A DNA stretch of 18,585 bases from contig UQTR01000035.1 of NCBI GenBank assembly GCA_900544065.1, forward strand, positions 1 to 18,585, given 5' to 3'. Made by a program: the position numbers and the translations under genes. Positions 8,112 to 15,051 of the stretch are shown here, piece after piece (the first letter of the stretch is position 1; each line of letters starts with the position of its first letter). The notes beneath the pieces are model-generated. The model was not told the origin of the DNA and did not search any database. It was given only the letters and a program-made list of their open reading frames with translations. This DNA comes from an uncultured Collinsella sp. Its GTDB lineage: Bacteria > Actinomycetota > Coriobacteriia > Coriobacteriales > Coriobacteriaceae.

Positions 8112-8948
8112 CTATTTATCCGAGTGGACAGAAGCCACGCGATTCACATGCATGATCAGATAGACGAGCTCCTCTTGGGCCAATGGCTCGCCAAAGGTCT
8201 CTTGAATCAGATCGTCGACACGGTGAGCGCAACGCGATGCCGCCGGATACTGCTCCACGAGCACGTCGTAAAGACCGGAGTTCTCGGTATCGATCGGCTC
8301 TTTCTTTGCCACGCGGTCGAGCAGATAGCGCACATGAGTGGCAAAGCGGGCAAAGGCGAACGACGAGCGATCGACCGTCACACCCAACTCTTCTTGAATA
8401 ATCGCGACCGTCATATCGAGCAGTCGCTCCTCGTGCTGCTCGGCAAGCACGCGCCGCTCGCTCGGCTTAACCGATGCGTTGACAATCGACATGGCAATGC
8501 CCGCGGCCTCGCTTCGGGGCATACGCACACGGAAGCTTTTCTGGATGCCGCGAACAGCCAGCTCGCCCAAGCGGTATTCGATGGGATGCAGCTGCTCCAG
8601 ATCGCGCTCGAGCGGCAACGACACCACCATGTGTTCGCGGGCGCGCTTAATGGCAAACTGGATATGGTCCGCCAGTGTAATGGGGAGGTTAGGGCTCAAT
8701 TCGTACGAAAGCTGTCCGGTTGCGATATCAGCCAGCTGAGCAGAAAACTCCAGCACCTCGGGGTCGACCTCATCAATAAACGCCAGGTACTTTGAATCAA
8801 TGCCGTAAAAGGTACGCGTGATGACATCCAGGTCGACCTCATGCGGCATATCGCCAAAGCCGATACCGCGACCCAGCGCGATAAGCTGACGCCCCGCGCC
8901 GTCTTCGCAGATGGCAGCGTTATGGTTAATGCGCTGGATAGCCCTCAT
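8112..8948 (-). CDS. BglG/LicT-family transcription antiterminator
   Basis: This 278-residue protein begins with the RNA-binding CAT domain (1-~55: MRAIQRINHNAAICEDGAGR...IGFG), followed by two PTS regulation domains. PRD1 (~65-170) has H95 in LADHIQFA. PRD2 (~175-278) has H205 in ATHVRYLL and H267 in LIMHVNRV. The second PRD1 histidine, normally in an IALHIVNA-like motif, is Ser154 here (GIAMSIVNA). The protein is expected to bind the RAT site and let polymerase read into the PTS gene when sugar is present, with phosphorylation by EIIB and HPr adjusting activity. ATG 8948 is chosen because MRAIQRINHN is the canonical start and AGGAG lies ten bases upstream; the frame is open 13 codons further without family similarity. 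It is the first gene of the operon. Confidence 0.88.
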   Translation of the reverse strand: MRAIQRINHNAAICEDGAGRQLIALGRGIGFGDMPHEVDLDVITRTFYGIDSKYLAFIDEVDPEVLEFSAQLADIATGQLSYELSPNLPITLADHIQFAIKRAREHMVVSLPLERDLEQLHPIEYRLGELAVRGIQKSFRVRMPRSEAAGIAMSIVNASVKPSERRVLAEQHEERLLDMTVAIIQEELGVTVDRSSFAFARFATHVRYLLDRVAKKEPIDTENSGLYDVLVEQYPAASRCAHRVDDLIQETFGEPLAQEELVYLIMHVNRVASVHSDK

Positions 8949-8968
8949 GGATTCATCGCTCCTACTGA

Positions 8969-9001
8969 AACGCGCCGCACAGACCATCCGCGCGGCGCGT
9001 T
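8969..9001 (-). other. Strong hairpin before the antiterminator gene
   Basis: Perfect 10-bp arms AACGCGCCGC/GCGGCGCGTT enclose 13 bases, 20 bases upstream of the antiterminator start and 20 bases after the metallophosphoesterase stop. On the - strand only three T follow. It may be a weak terminator of the phosphoesterase gene or a leader structure of the antiterminator mRNA. Confidence 0.55.
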
Positions 9002-9021
9002 CATTCTACCTGCACTTACAG

Positions 9022-9567
9022 CTACAGTCCAAAGAAGCCTAGGATTTGGTCACGGCTTACGGGCTTGTAGTTGTTGGCATCGAGGCCAACGTCGTAGCGC
9101 AGGACCGGGCGCTCGCGATCGCGGTTGCGCGCGTTGGTGCGGTCTCCCCTGCTGTGGATATGCCCGTGCAACATGATGGCGCCACGCGCCTTGCCGTTCC
9201 AGCTGAGCATGGGGTAATGGCTCATTACCAGGCGATGGCCCTTCGCGTAACCGGGGGCGACCTCCAGATAATCGCGCACCTCATCCCAAATGTGCGGCGC
9301 GTCTGGATCTTCCCAGTCGCCGTCATGGTTACCGCGGATGAGCGTTACGTTCTGACATTCGATGCGCTCGCGCAGGCGCACCGCCTCCGCCAGGGGCAAA
9401 CGATAGGTAAAGTCTCCCAAGATATAGAGGCGGTCGTCCACAGCCACGCACTCATTGATGGCATCGATGACCTTGCGGTTCATCTCCTCGACCGAATCAA
9501 ACGGTCGATCCATGTCGTGCAAGATATTCGTATCGCCCAGGTGCAGGTCGGCGGTAAACCACATCAT
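9022..9567 (-). CDS. Calcineurin-like metallophosphoesterase
   Basis: This is an ~181-residue single-domain cytoplasmic phosphoesterase. The metal-binding motifs of the family appear in order: DLHLG (Asp-x-His) near the N-terminus, GDF in YILGDFTY, GNHDGDW, the late His in SHYPM, and GHIH. This is a small phosphoesterase of the YfcE-like type, acting on phosphodiester or phosphomonoester substrates that the sequence does not identify. I prefer ATG 9567, with GAGGA eight bases upstream; ATG 9582 has no ribosome site and ATG 9564 is also possible. The gene lies between a small charged ORF upstream and the antiterminator downstream, with no evident functional link to either. Confidence 0.88.
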   Translation of the reverse strand: MMWFTADLHLGDTNILHDMDRPFDSVEEMNRKVIDAINECVAVDDRLYILGDFTYRLPLAEAVRLRERIECQNVTLIRGNHDGDWEDPDAPHIWDEVRDYLEVAPGYAKGHRLVMSHYPMLSWNGKARGAIMLHGHIHSRGDRTNARNRDRERPVLRYDVGLDANNYKPVSRDQILGFFGL

Positions 9568-9633
9568 CGTCTCTGTCCTCATTTCGCAACGCGTATAAGA
9601 CCTGTTTAGTATACAGACGCGGCGATGAGACAG

Positions 9634-9813
9634 TCACCCAAAGAGCCCGCCGAACAGACCTCGGCGACGCTTGTCCTGCTTTTTCGAAGCGTCATCCCGC
9701 GTCTTCTTGCCCTGCCGCTTCTTACGGTCCTGCTCCAACTCATCGTCATCGAGTAGCATATCCCACTCAAACGGATCGTCTGTCAGATCGAACAGGTCAT
9801 CGTCATCAAACAC
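9634..9813 (-). CDS. Small charged hypothetical protein
   Basis: This ORF of about 59 residues has a split charge pattern. The N-terminal half is very acidic (FDDDDLFDLTDDPFEW). The C-terminal half is Lys/Arg/Gln-rich (RKKRQGKKTRDD...KRRR) and ends in the motif GLFGGLFG. An ATG at 9825 would add four residues, but it has no ribosome site, whereas GGAGG lies five bases before a GTG at 9813, so I take the GTG. No known domain is recognised. The biased but ordered composition, good ribosome site and position directly upstream of the phosphoesterase gene favour a real gene. It could bind nucleic acid or act as an adaptor, but no function can be assigned. Confidence 0.55.
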   Translation of the reverse strand: MFDDDDLFDLTDDPFEWDMLLDDDELEQDRKKRQGKKTRDDASKKQDKRRRGLFGGLFG

Positions 9814-10017
9814 GTGCGCCTCCATTACCGATTAGCGAGCATCCACAACGTAGTTGAGAAGTCTACGGGCCCGTGCGGACACAAATTCATCCTGTCTGCG
9901 TCTTTCAATCGTTTGCCGCAACGCTTGCGCAACGGAACGCTTGCAGATAAGATGGGAACACGGATGGCACCCGTGGCAGCGGGTCTTGCCAACTCCGATA
10001 CACGTTTTCATCGTGAG

Positions 10018-10053
10018 AAATGGCCGTCTTCGCTTACGCGGGGGCGGCCACTT
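10018..10053 (-). terminator. Probable terminator after the aldehyde dehydrogenase gene
   Basis: AAGTGGCCG and CGGCCATTT (read on the - strand) form a 9-bp stem with one G-T pair around an 18-base loop, 24 bases past the dehydrogenase stop. The T tract is only three bases, so termination may be inefficient. The rest of the 9826-10077 gap shows no gene or RNA that I can support. Confidence 0.5.
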
Positions 10054-10077
10054 TGTTTATCCCTATGTCATCTGATT

Positions 10078-11457
10078 CTAATGCACAAACATGCGCACGA
10101 ACTTGCGCTTCCAGCTTGCGTAAGGGGCATAGCGGAACGGCACGTCCAGCCACGTTGCCTTGTTCACGATGCTCTTCTTGTGGCTAAACGTATCGAAGCT
10201 CTCGCGTCCATGGTACTGTCCCATACCGCTCGCCCCCATGCCGCCAAAGCCCATATGGCTCGTGGCCAAATGCATAATGGTGTCATTAACACAGCCACCA
10301 CCAAAGGGCACGTAACGCACAAAGCGCTGCTGAACCTCACGGTCTTGGCTAAAGATATACAGGGCCAGCGGCGTCGGACGATCCGTAATAAACGTCTCGG
10401 CCTCGTCTAGGCTCTCAAACGACAGCACCGGCAAGATGGGGCCGAAAATCTCCTCCTGCATTACGGCGTCCTCAGGCGCCACGCCGTCCAAAATCGTCGG
10501 TTCAATCTTGAGCGACGACTCGCGCGCGGTACCTCCCAGCACAACCTTGTCGGGGTCGATCAGCCCGCGTACGCGCGCGAAATGCTTGGCGTTGACAATA
10601 TGACCGTAATTCTCATTGTCGAGCGGATGCTCGCCAAACATGCGGCGGGCCTCCTCCTTGATGAGGTCCAGCAGCTCGTCGTGCACGCGCGCATCGACCA
10701 GCAGGTAGTCGGGCGCCACGCAGGTCTGCCCCACGTTGAGCCATTTACCAAAGGCGATACGGCGTGCCGCGACCTTCAAGTTAGCCGTCGCATCCACGAT
10801 GCAGGGACTCTTTCCGCCCAGCTCAAGCGTCACGGGTGTGAGGTTTTTACTTGCACGCTCCATGACGAGCTTGCCGACCGGAACGCTACCGGTAAAGAAG
10901 ATCTTGTCCCAGCACTCATCGAGCAACGCTTCGTTTTCGGCACGCCCGCCTTCGACGACCGTCACCAAGCGCGGATCAAATGCCTCTTCACAGATTTGCT
11001 TGAGCACCGCGCTCGATGCCGGAGCATAGGCGCTCGGCTTGATGACCACGGTATTGCCCGCGGCAAGGGCGCCGGCGAGTGGCTCGAGCGTCAGTAAAAA
11101 CGGGTAGTTCCACGGAGCCATGATGAGTGTGACGCCATAGGGCACGGACTGCGTCTTGCACACACTCACGGCGTTGGCGAGGTCACACGGACGCAGGCGC
11201 GAGCGACTCCATCGAGCCACATGCGCAATCTGATAACGAATCTCGGAAAGCGAGGTGCCGATCTCGCACATATACGCCTCGTCATGCGACTTTCCCAAAT
11301 CGGTCTTGAGCGCATGGGCAATATCGGCCTCGTGGGCACGCACCGCATCGCGTAAACTCACGAGCGCACGACGTCGAGCATCGACATCAAACGTGGCGTG
11401 CGTCTTAAAATAGGCGCGCTGATTGGCAACGATGCGCGCGATTTCCTCGGTGTTCAT
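10078..11457 (-). CDS. NAD(P)-dependent aldehyde dehydrogenase (class 3-like)
   Basis: This 459-residue enzyme oxidises an aldehyde to its acid. Key parts are visible: oxyanion Asn117 in APWNYPF, the cofactor-binding IKPSAYAP, FFTGS, the general base Glu212 in LELGGKSP and the nucleophile Cys246 in GQTCVAPDY, followed by EEIFGPILP and the late SHMGFGGMGASG. Its length and the hydrophobic/basic C-terminus match the class 3 (ALDH3/fatty-aldehyde) group. It starts at ATG 11457 with GAGGG close upstream and lies 8 bp behind the iron-dependent alcohol dehydrogenase, so the two are surely cotranscribed and could carry out alcohol to aldehyde to acid, or the reverse with one acting as reductase. The physiological aldehyde is not visible from sequence. 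Confidence 0.92.
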   Translation of the reverse strand: MNTEEIARIVANQRAYFKTHATFDVDARRRALVSLRDAVRAHEADIAHALKTDLGKSHDEAYMCEIGTSLSEIRYQIAHVARWSRSRLRPCDLANAVSVCKTQSVPYGVTLIMAPWNYPFLLTLEPLAGALAAGNTVVIKPSAYAPASSAVLKQICEEAFDPRLVTVVEGGRAENEALLDECWDKIFFTGSVPVGKLVMERASKNLTPVTLELGGKSPCIVDATANLKVAARRIAFGKWLNVGQTCVAPDYLLVDARVHDELLDLIKEEARRMFGEHPLDNENYGHIVNAKHFARVRGLIDPDKVVLGGTARESSLKIEPTILDGVAPEDAVMQEEIFGPILPVLSFESLDEAETFITDRPTPLALYIFSQDREVQQRFVRYVPFGGGCVNDTIMHLATSHMGFGGMGASGMGQYHGRESFDTFSHKKSIVNKATWLDVPFRYAPYASWKRKFVRMFVH

Positions 11458-11465
11458 GGGCCCTC

Positions 11466-12686
11466 CTAGTTCTCGTCTTCAAACATACCACCCGCAACGA
11501 CCTCGTACATATGCTCGAGCTCCAAACGGTCCATTAAAAGCGGAACGGGGTACAGGGGATTGGCCTCGGCATCGGCATGCGCCGCCATCTCAGGAATGTC
11601 GGAGCGGCGAATGCCCGTCACATATTTGGGTATGCCCAAGGCGGCGTTCATGCGGTCGACCCAATCGATAAAGGCCTCAGCAGCCACGTTGTCCAGCGCA
11701 TTAGCCGGCGCAATGCCGGCCATGCGGGCGAGATCGGCGAGCTTGGGAGCAGCAGCTTCGCCATAGGCGCGAAGCATGTGCGGCAGGATGATGGCGTTGG
11801 CCAAGCCGTGGGGAATCCCGTAACGCCCGCCCAGGCTGTGCGCGATGGCATGGACGTATCCAACATAAGAGCGCGTAAAGGCAACGCCCGCTTTATACGC
11901 CGCCGAAAGCATATTGCGGCGCGCACGCATGTTGCCACCGCACTCATAGGCCTCGAGCAAATTGTCGTGGATGAGCTGCACCGCCTGGCGCGCCATCTTG
12001 CGCGTATAGGGCGTGGTGCTGCGCCCGATAAAGGCCTCGACGGCATGTGTCAGGGCGTCCATGCCCGTTTGCCCCGTAATGGAGGCGGGCAGGCCGCGCG
12101 TAAACTCGGGGTCGTGCACCGCAAAGCGCGGGATCAGCACAAAGTCGTTAATGGGATACTTGTAGTGCGTCTCGTCGTCGGTAATTACCGCTGCAAGCGT
12201 GACCTCGCTTCCCGTGCCCGCCGTGGTGGGAACGGCGATGAGCAGCGGCAGGCGACGATGGATACGCAACAGGCCGCGCATCTTGTTGATGGGCTTCTTT
12301 GGCTGCGCGATGCGCGCGCCCACGCCCTTGGCGCAGTCCATGGCCGAACCGCCGCCAAAGCCGATAATGGCCTGGCAGGCGCTCTCTCGATACAGAGATG
12401 CCGCTTCCTCCACGTTTGAGACCGTGGGGTTCGCACATGTTTCGGCATAGACCGCAGCGCTAATTCCCTTGGACGCGAGCGCTGTCTCGAGCGGTGCCGT
12501 GAGCCCCAGACGGGCAATGCCGGGATCTGTCACGATAAGAACATGGTGTATTGAACGCTTTTGAAGCACTGCGGGCACTTCCTCAGCGTGCTCTAAAATG
12601 CGTGGCTCGGTATAGGGCAGCACCGGCAATGCGATGCGAAAAACCGTTTGATACGTTCGGCACCAGGCGCGGCGGGCTAGATGCAT
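11466..12686 (-). CDS. Iron-containing (group III) alcohol dehydrogenase
   Basis: This 406-residue NAD(P)-dependent alcohol dehydrogenase has the nucleotide-binding GFGGGSAMDCAKG, PTTAGTGSEVT, and the metal site in MDALTHAVEAF, HAIAHSLGG and GIPHGLANAIILPHML. These are the Asp/His ligands typical of Fe-ADHs such as YiaY, EutG and FucO. I start it at ATG 12686, with AAGGAG about eight bases upstream; the frame is open another 27 codons, but that stretch overlaps the operator-like dyads and has no family similarity. It leads the operon with the aldehyde dehydrogenase. Residues 1-40 contain an aromatic and basic lead (MHLARRAWCRTYQTVF) ahead of the usual fold. Its substrate is unknown. Confidence 0.92.
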   Translation of the reverse strand: MHLARRAWCRTYQTVFRIALPVLPYTEPRILEHAEEVPAVLQKRSIHHVLIVTDPGIARLGLTAPLETALASKGISAAVYAETCANPTVSNVEEAASLYRESACQAIIGFGGGSAMDCAKGVGARIAQPKKPINKMRGLLRIHRRLPLLIAVPTTAGTGSEVTLAAVITDDETHYKYPINDFVLIPRFAVHDPEFTRGLPASITGQTGMDALTHAVEAFIGRSTTPYTRKMARQAVQLIHDNLLEAYECGGNMRARRNMLSAAYKAGVAFTRSYVGYVHAIAHSLGGRYGIPHGLANAIILPHMLRAYGEAAAPKLADLARMAGIAPANALDNVAAEAFIDWVDRMNAALGIPKYVTGIRRSDIPEMAAHADAEANPLYPVPLLMDRLELEHMYEVVAGGMFEDEN

Positions 12687-12704
12687 AAAGGAAGCTCCTT
12701 CATT

Positions 12705-12720
12705 TGTTGATTGGTCAACA
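12705..12720 (-). promoter_or_regulatory. Dyad operator 1 upstream of the alcohol dehydrogenase
   Basis: Perfect inverted repeat TGTTGA-TTGG-TCAACA, 18 bases upstream of the alcohol dehydrogenase start. A protein bound here would block the transcript start or early elongation. A related site lies 64 bp away (12769-12784). No regulator gene is adjacent. Confidence 0.55.
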
Positions 12721-12768
12721 TTTGCTCGACCGATTGTACTCATCGGAGGTCGCACGAGGTCTAGCAAT

Positions 12769-12784
12769 CGTTAATCAATCAACA
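12769..12784 (-). promoter_or_regulatory. Dyad operator 2 in the dehydrogenase-rubrerythrin intergenic
   Basis: CGTTAA-TCAA-TCAACA matches operator 1 in the right half-site exactly and in four of six bases of the left. Centre-to-centre distance is 64 bp, about six helical turns. It could also affect the divergent rubrerythrin promoter. Confidence 0.4.
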
Positions 12785-12800
12785 TCTACACATGCTTAAA

Positions 12801-12858
12801 TTGTTTTATTAAAAATCATTCCTAATAGGCTTCACATTCGGTCTCATTTATGGATAAT
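12801..12858 (+). promoter_or_regulatory. Candidate rubrerythrin promoter region
   Basis: An AT-rich island upstream of the rubrerythrin gene contains two possible sigma-70-like pairs: TTGTTT (12801-12806) with TAATAG (12823-12828), spacer 16; and TTCACA (12831-12836) with GATAAT (12853-12858), spacer 16. Neither is a clear consensus, so only the region is called. Confidence 0.35.
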
Positions 12859-12942
12859 AGAACTCGTCAAGACGCACGTCCGGAGAGGGCCCTTACGGGA
12901 CCGGACGAGCGCACCATCGCCATCGATCGAAAGGATCGAATC

Positions 12943-13503
12943 ATGAAGTTTGTTTGCCCCGTTTGCGGTTATGTGGAAGAGTTCGACGGCGACCAGCTGC
13001 CCGAGGATTTCAAGCGCCCCCAGTGCGGCGTTCCCGGCTCTCGCTTCCTGAAGCAGGAGGAGGGCCAGCTCGAGTGGGCTGCCGAGCACGTCGTGGGCGT
13101 CGCCAAGATGGAGGGCGTCTCCGAGGACATCGTTGCCGATCTGCGCGCCAACTTTGAGGGCGAGTGCTCCGAGGTCGGTATGTACCTGGCCATGGCTCGC
13201 GTTGCTCATCGCGAGGGTTATCCCGAGATCGGCCTGTACTGGGAGAAGGCTGCCCACGAGGAGGCCGAGCATGCCGCCAAGTTCGCCGAGCTCCTGGGCG
13301 AGGTCGTGACCGATTCCACCAAGAAGAACCTCGAGATGCGCGTTGAGGCCGAGAATGGCGCCACCGCCGGCAAGACCGATCTTGCCAAGCGCGCCAAGGC
13401 CGCCGGTCTCGATGCTATCCACGACACCGTGCACGAGATGGCCCGCGACGAGGCTCGCCACGGCAAGGCTTTCGCCGGCCTGCTCAAGCGTTACTTTGGC
13501 TAA
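12943..13503 (+). CDS. Reverse rubrerythrin (N-terminal rubredoxin-like, C-terminal diiron)
   Basis: This 186-residue peroxide/oxygen-detoxifying protein carries the rubredoxin-like part first (residues 1-35) and the four-helix diiron domain after it (~45-186), the order of reverse rubrerythrins. The diiron ligands are visible as Glu in FEGECSEVG, EEAEHAAKF and DEARHGKAF. In the rubredoxin part Cys5 and Cys8 (CPVCGY) and Cys28 are present, but residue 25, where the second CxxC normally begins, is Arg (DFKRPQCGVPGS). A single base change TGC to CGC would account for it. I use ATG 12943 with AAAGGA upstream; the longer frame from 12850 adds a non-family N-terminus. Codon use is strongly biased, suggesting high expression, and a strong terminator follows. 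Confidence 0.92.
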   Translation: MKFVCPVCGYVEEFDGDQLPEDFKRPQCGVPGSRFLKQEEGQLEWAAEHVVGVAKMEGVSEDIVADLRANFEGECSEVGMYLAMARVAHREGYPEIGLYWEKAAHEEAEHAAKFAELLGEVVTDSTKKNLEMRVEAENGATAGKTDLAKRAKAAGLDAIHDTVHEMARDEARHGKAFAGLLKRYFG

Positions 13504-13537
13504 GCCAACCGCCTGAGACATAACCTCTAGCTCGAAG

Positions 13538-13569
13538 AAGGCCCGGACCGTATTGGTTCGGGCCTTTTT
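13538..13569 (+). terminator. Rho-independent terminator of the rubrerythrin gene
   Basis: AAGGCCCGGAC pairs with GTTCGGGCCTT (one G-T) across a 7-base loop, followed by TTTTTG, 35 bases past the stop codon. Confidence 0.92.
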
Positions 13570-13634
13570 GTGTCTCGAGGACTCGTTAACGCCCTGAAAT
13601 AGAGCTATCTTCGGCATCGGTCTCTCGTCAAAAA

Positions 13635-13757
13635 CTAAGTGAGTAGACTTTTCGAAACTTGCCGAGCAGACCATCCGTATTGCTTTATAAAGTCGCAGGT
13701 AAATGACTTGTTTCAAAACGGCCTGGTCGCCAAAGTGCCAAAAGCCTACTCACTTAG
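13635..13757 (+). repeat. 123-bp inverted-ended repeat element, copy E2
   Basis: The left arm CTAAGTGAGTAGACTTTT (13635-13652) and the reverse complement of the right end (13740-13757) differ at one base. By hand alignment E2 and E3 are identical at about 97 of 123 positions with no gaps, and the shared tract GCCTGGTCGCCAAAGT lies near the right end. The core CGCAGGTA is at 13694-13701. The right arm overlaps the last codons and stop of the nuclease-like gene, so that protein ends Leu-Ser-Glu-stop from repeat sequence. Confidence 0.88.
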
Positions 13758-14873
13758 AACCGCAGCCGTCCACGATCGAGCTGTTTTGCGTCTAACGGGC
13801 ATCTTTCCGTCGATTACTCCCAATTTTGTCCAGTCAACGAATAGTTCAGACCGGAGTAATGTCTCAGCCCTTTGCTCATCTGAGCTTTTATCACGATATT
13901 CAGCATCGAGCATCCTGCATACGGCCTTAACTATCGCGCGGAATCTATCCTCATCGGATATCTGTCTGTGTGTCAGGAGAAGTACATCGTAGCCCATGGC
14001 CTGAAGGGCCGTCATGCGGTCAGCGTCACGCAAGCCATCCCCTGCGCGTCCGTGCGAGGCCTTTCCCTGACATTCAATGGCCACCTGTCGCCTGCCGTCC
14101 GGCGAAGAAAGAAGTAGGTCGATATATACACGGGACTTTCCCACAATCGCTCGAGCACTTGTGCTTAGCATCACTTCAACATTAAGCTCTATGCCGCAAA
14201 AACCTTCGCCTCCCAGGGATCGCGGCAGTGCAAGTAGCAAATACGCCTCGAGCTCAAAAGGCGACGCGGCGCCCAATGGAACGAGTTGCGATACCGCTAT
14301 AAATCTATTGCCGTAACGCATCCCGCAAACATCTGAACAAAAACGGTCAAGGTCTCCGCCCAAAACCAAAGCGTCTCGACGCCATAAATTTGAGGCGGTG
14401 CCATCCTCGGACGGGCAGCGCACCCAACCGAACGTTGTCGAAATCGCGCCCGAATCAATTGCACGCGAAAGCTCCGCCTCAAGTGCCGCCGGCAGGGCAC
14501 ACACCGCAAACAAGCCACACATCTCCGCCAATACCAAAAGAAGCTGAAGATCCGTCAGATGCCGCGACATGATGAATGCCGTCAGTAGAGGAGACGTAAT
14601 CAAAAATCCATGCTCCGTTTCCAGCACGGATTCCCTGGGGAGCTCGCCAAGGAACAGCCTCTGCCTAATGCTGGCAGGGCAAGTCCGTTTGTTTCTCGTC
14701 CGAACCAATGTATGCAACGGAAAGCCGAGCACAACCGCAGCCGTCGGGTTATGGGCGAGGTCATATCGCTGCCGGTCTTCTTCCGGCCGTGGAAGCGGCG
14801 GACACAAAGCGCGGACCTGAGGGGGTAAACGCCAATACCTAAAAGCCGATATGTCACAAAGTAGATCTTTCAT
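13746..14873 (-). CDS. Predicted PD-(D/E)XK-type (DUF559/Vsr-like) protein, Coriobacteriia-type
   Basis: This 375-residue protein has no named orthologue that I recognise. The N-terminal ~120 residues are mostly helical with an ISAFRYWRLPP opening, an HGFLITSPLLTAF strand and an LLLVLAEMCGLF helix. The C-terminal part has SPFELEAYLLL (Glu209), VYIDLLL (Asp252), VAIECQGKASH (Glu267, Gln269, Lys271) and DADRMTALQAMGYDVLLLTHRQ. That order fits a DUF559/Vsr-like nuclease fold, with ECQGK in place of the usual D/E-x-K. Similar proteins occur in Coriobacteriia beside AbiEi-like or defence functions, but this is memory-based. Base composition is visibly lower in GC than the neighbours. The gene is bracketed by repeats E2 and E3, and no clear ribosome site precedes ATG 14873 (a GTG six bases earlier is an alternative). 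Confidence 0.65.
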   Translation of the reverse strand: MKDLLCDISAFRYWRLPPQVRALCPPLPRPEEDRQRYDLAHNPTAAVVLGFPLHTLVRTRNKRTCPASIRQRLFLGELPRESVLETEHGFLITSPLLTAFIMSRHLTDLQLLLVLAEMCGLFAVCALPAALEAELSRAIDSGAISTTFGWVRCPSEDGTASNLWRRDALVLGGDLDRFCSDVCGMRYGNRFIAVSQLVPLGAASPFELEAYLLLALPRSLGGEGFCGIELNVEVMLSTSARAIVGKSRVYIDLLLSSPDGRRQVAIECQGKASHGRAGDGLRDADRMTALQAMGYDVLLLTHRQISDEDRFRAIVKAVCRMLDAEYRDKSSDEQRAETLLRSELFVDWTKLGVIDGKMPVRRKTARSWTAAVLSE

Positions 14874-14956
14874 AGGCACAGGAAAACACGAATTTCAACC
14901 CAGTCAGTCACGCATTGGCGCGAACGCACCAAAAATGGCACCGAACGGACTGTCAA

Positions 14957-15022
14957 GTTTTCAACAGCCCTCCCCAACTGACCAAAAGCTTGCCGAAAGC
15001 TGGACGAAGCCCTGTTGAAAAC
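14957..15022. other. 11-bp inverted repeat with T tract upstream of the nuclease-like gene
   Basis: GTTTTCAACAG (14957-14967) is the exact reverse complement of 15012-15022, with 44 bases between, followed on the + strand by CCTTTTTTC. On the + strand it resembles a terminator but ends no + strand gene. On the - strand it lies in the leader of the nuclease-like gene or in the tail of pdxR. Confidence 0.5.
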
Positions 15023-15051
15023 CCTTTTTTCTTATGCAGATACTTTGCGCG

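Noticed and set aside
9826..10077. tRNA or small RNA in the gap before the aldehyde dehydrogenase
   Set aside because: No cloverleaf, no TTCRANY-type arm and only one terminator-like hairpin.
12807..12828. PerR/Fur-like box before rubrerythrin (TATTA...TAATA)
   Set aside because: Arms of only five AT bases in an AT-rich tract; spacing does not fit a Per box.
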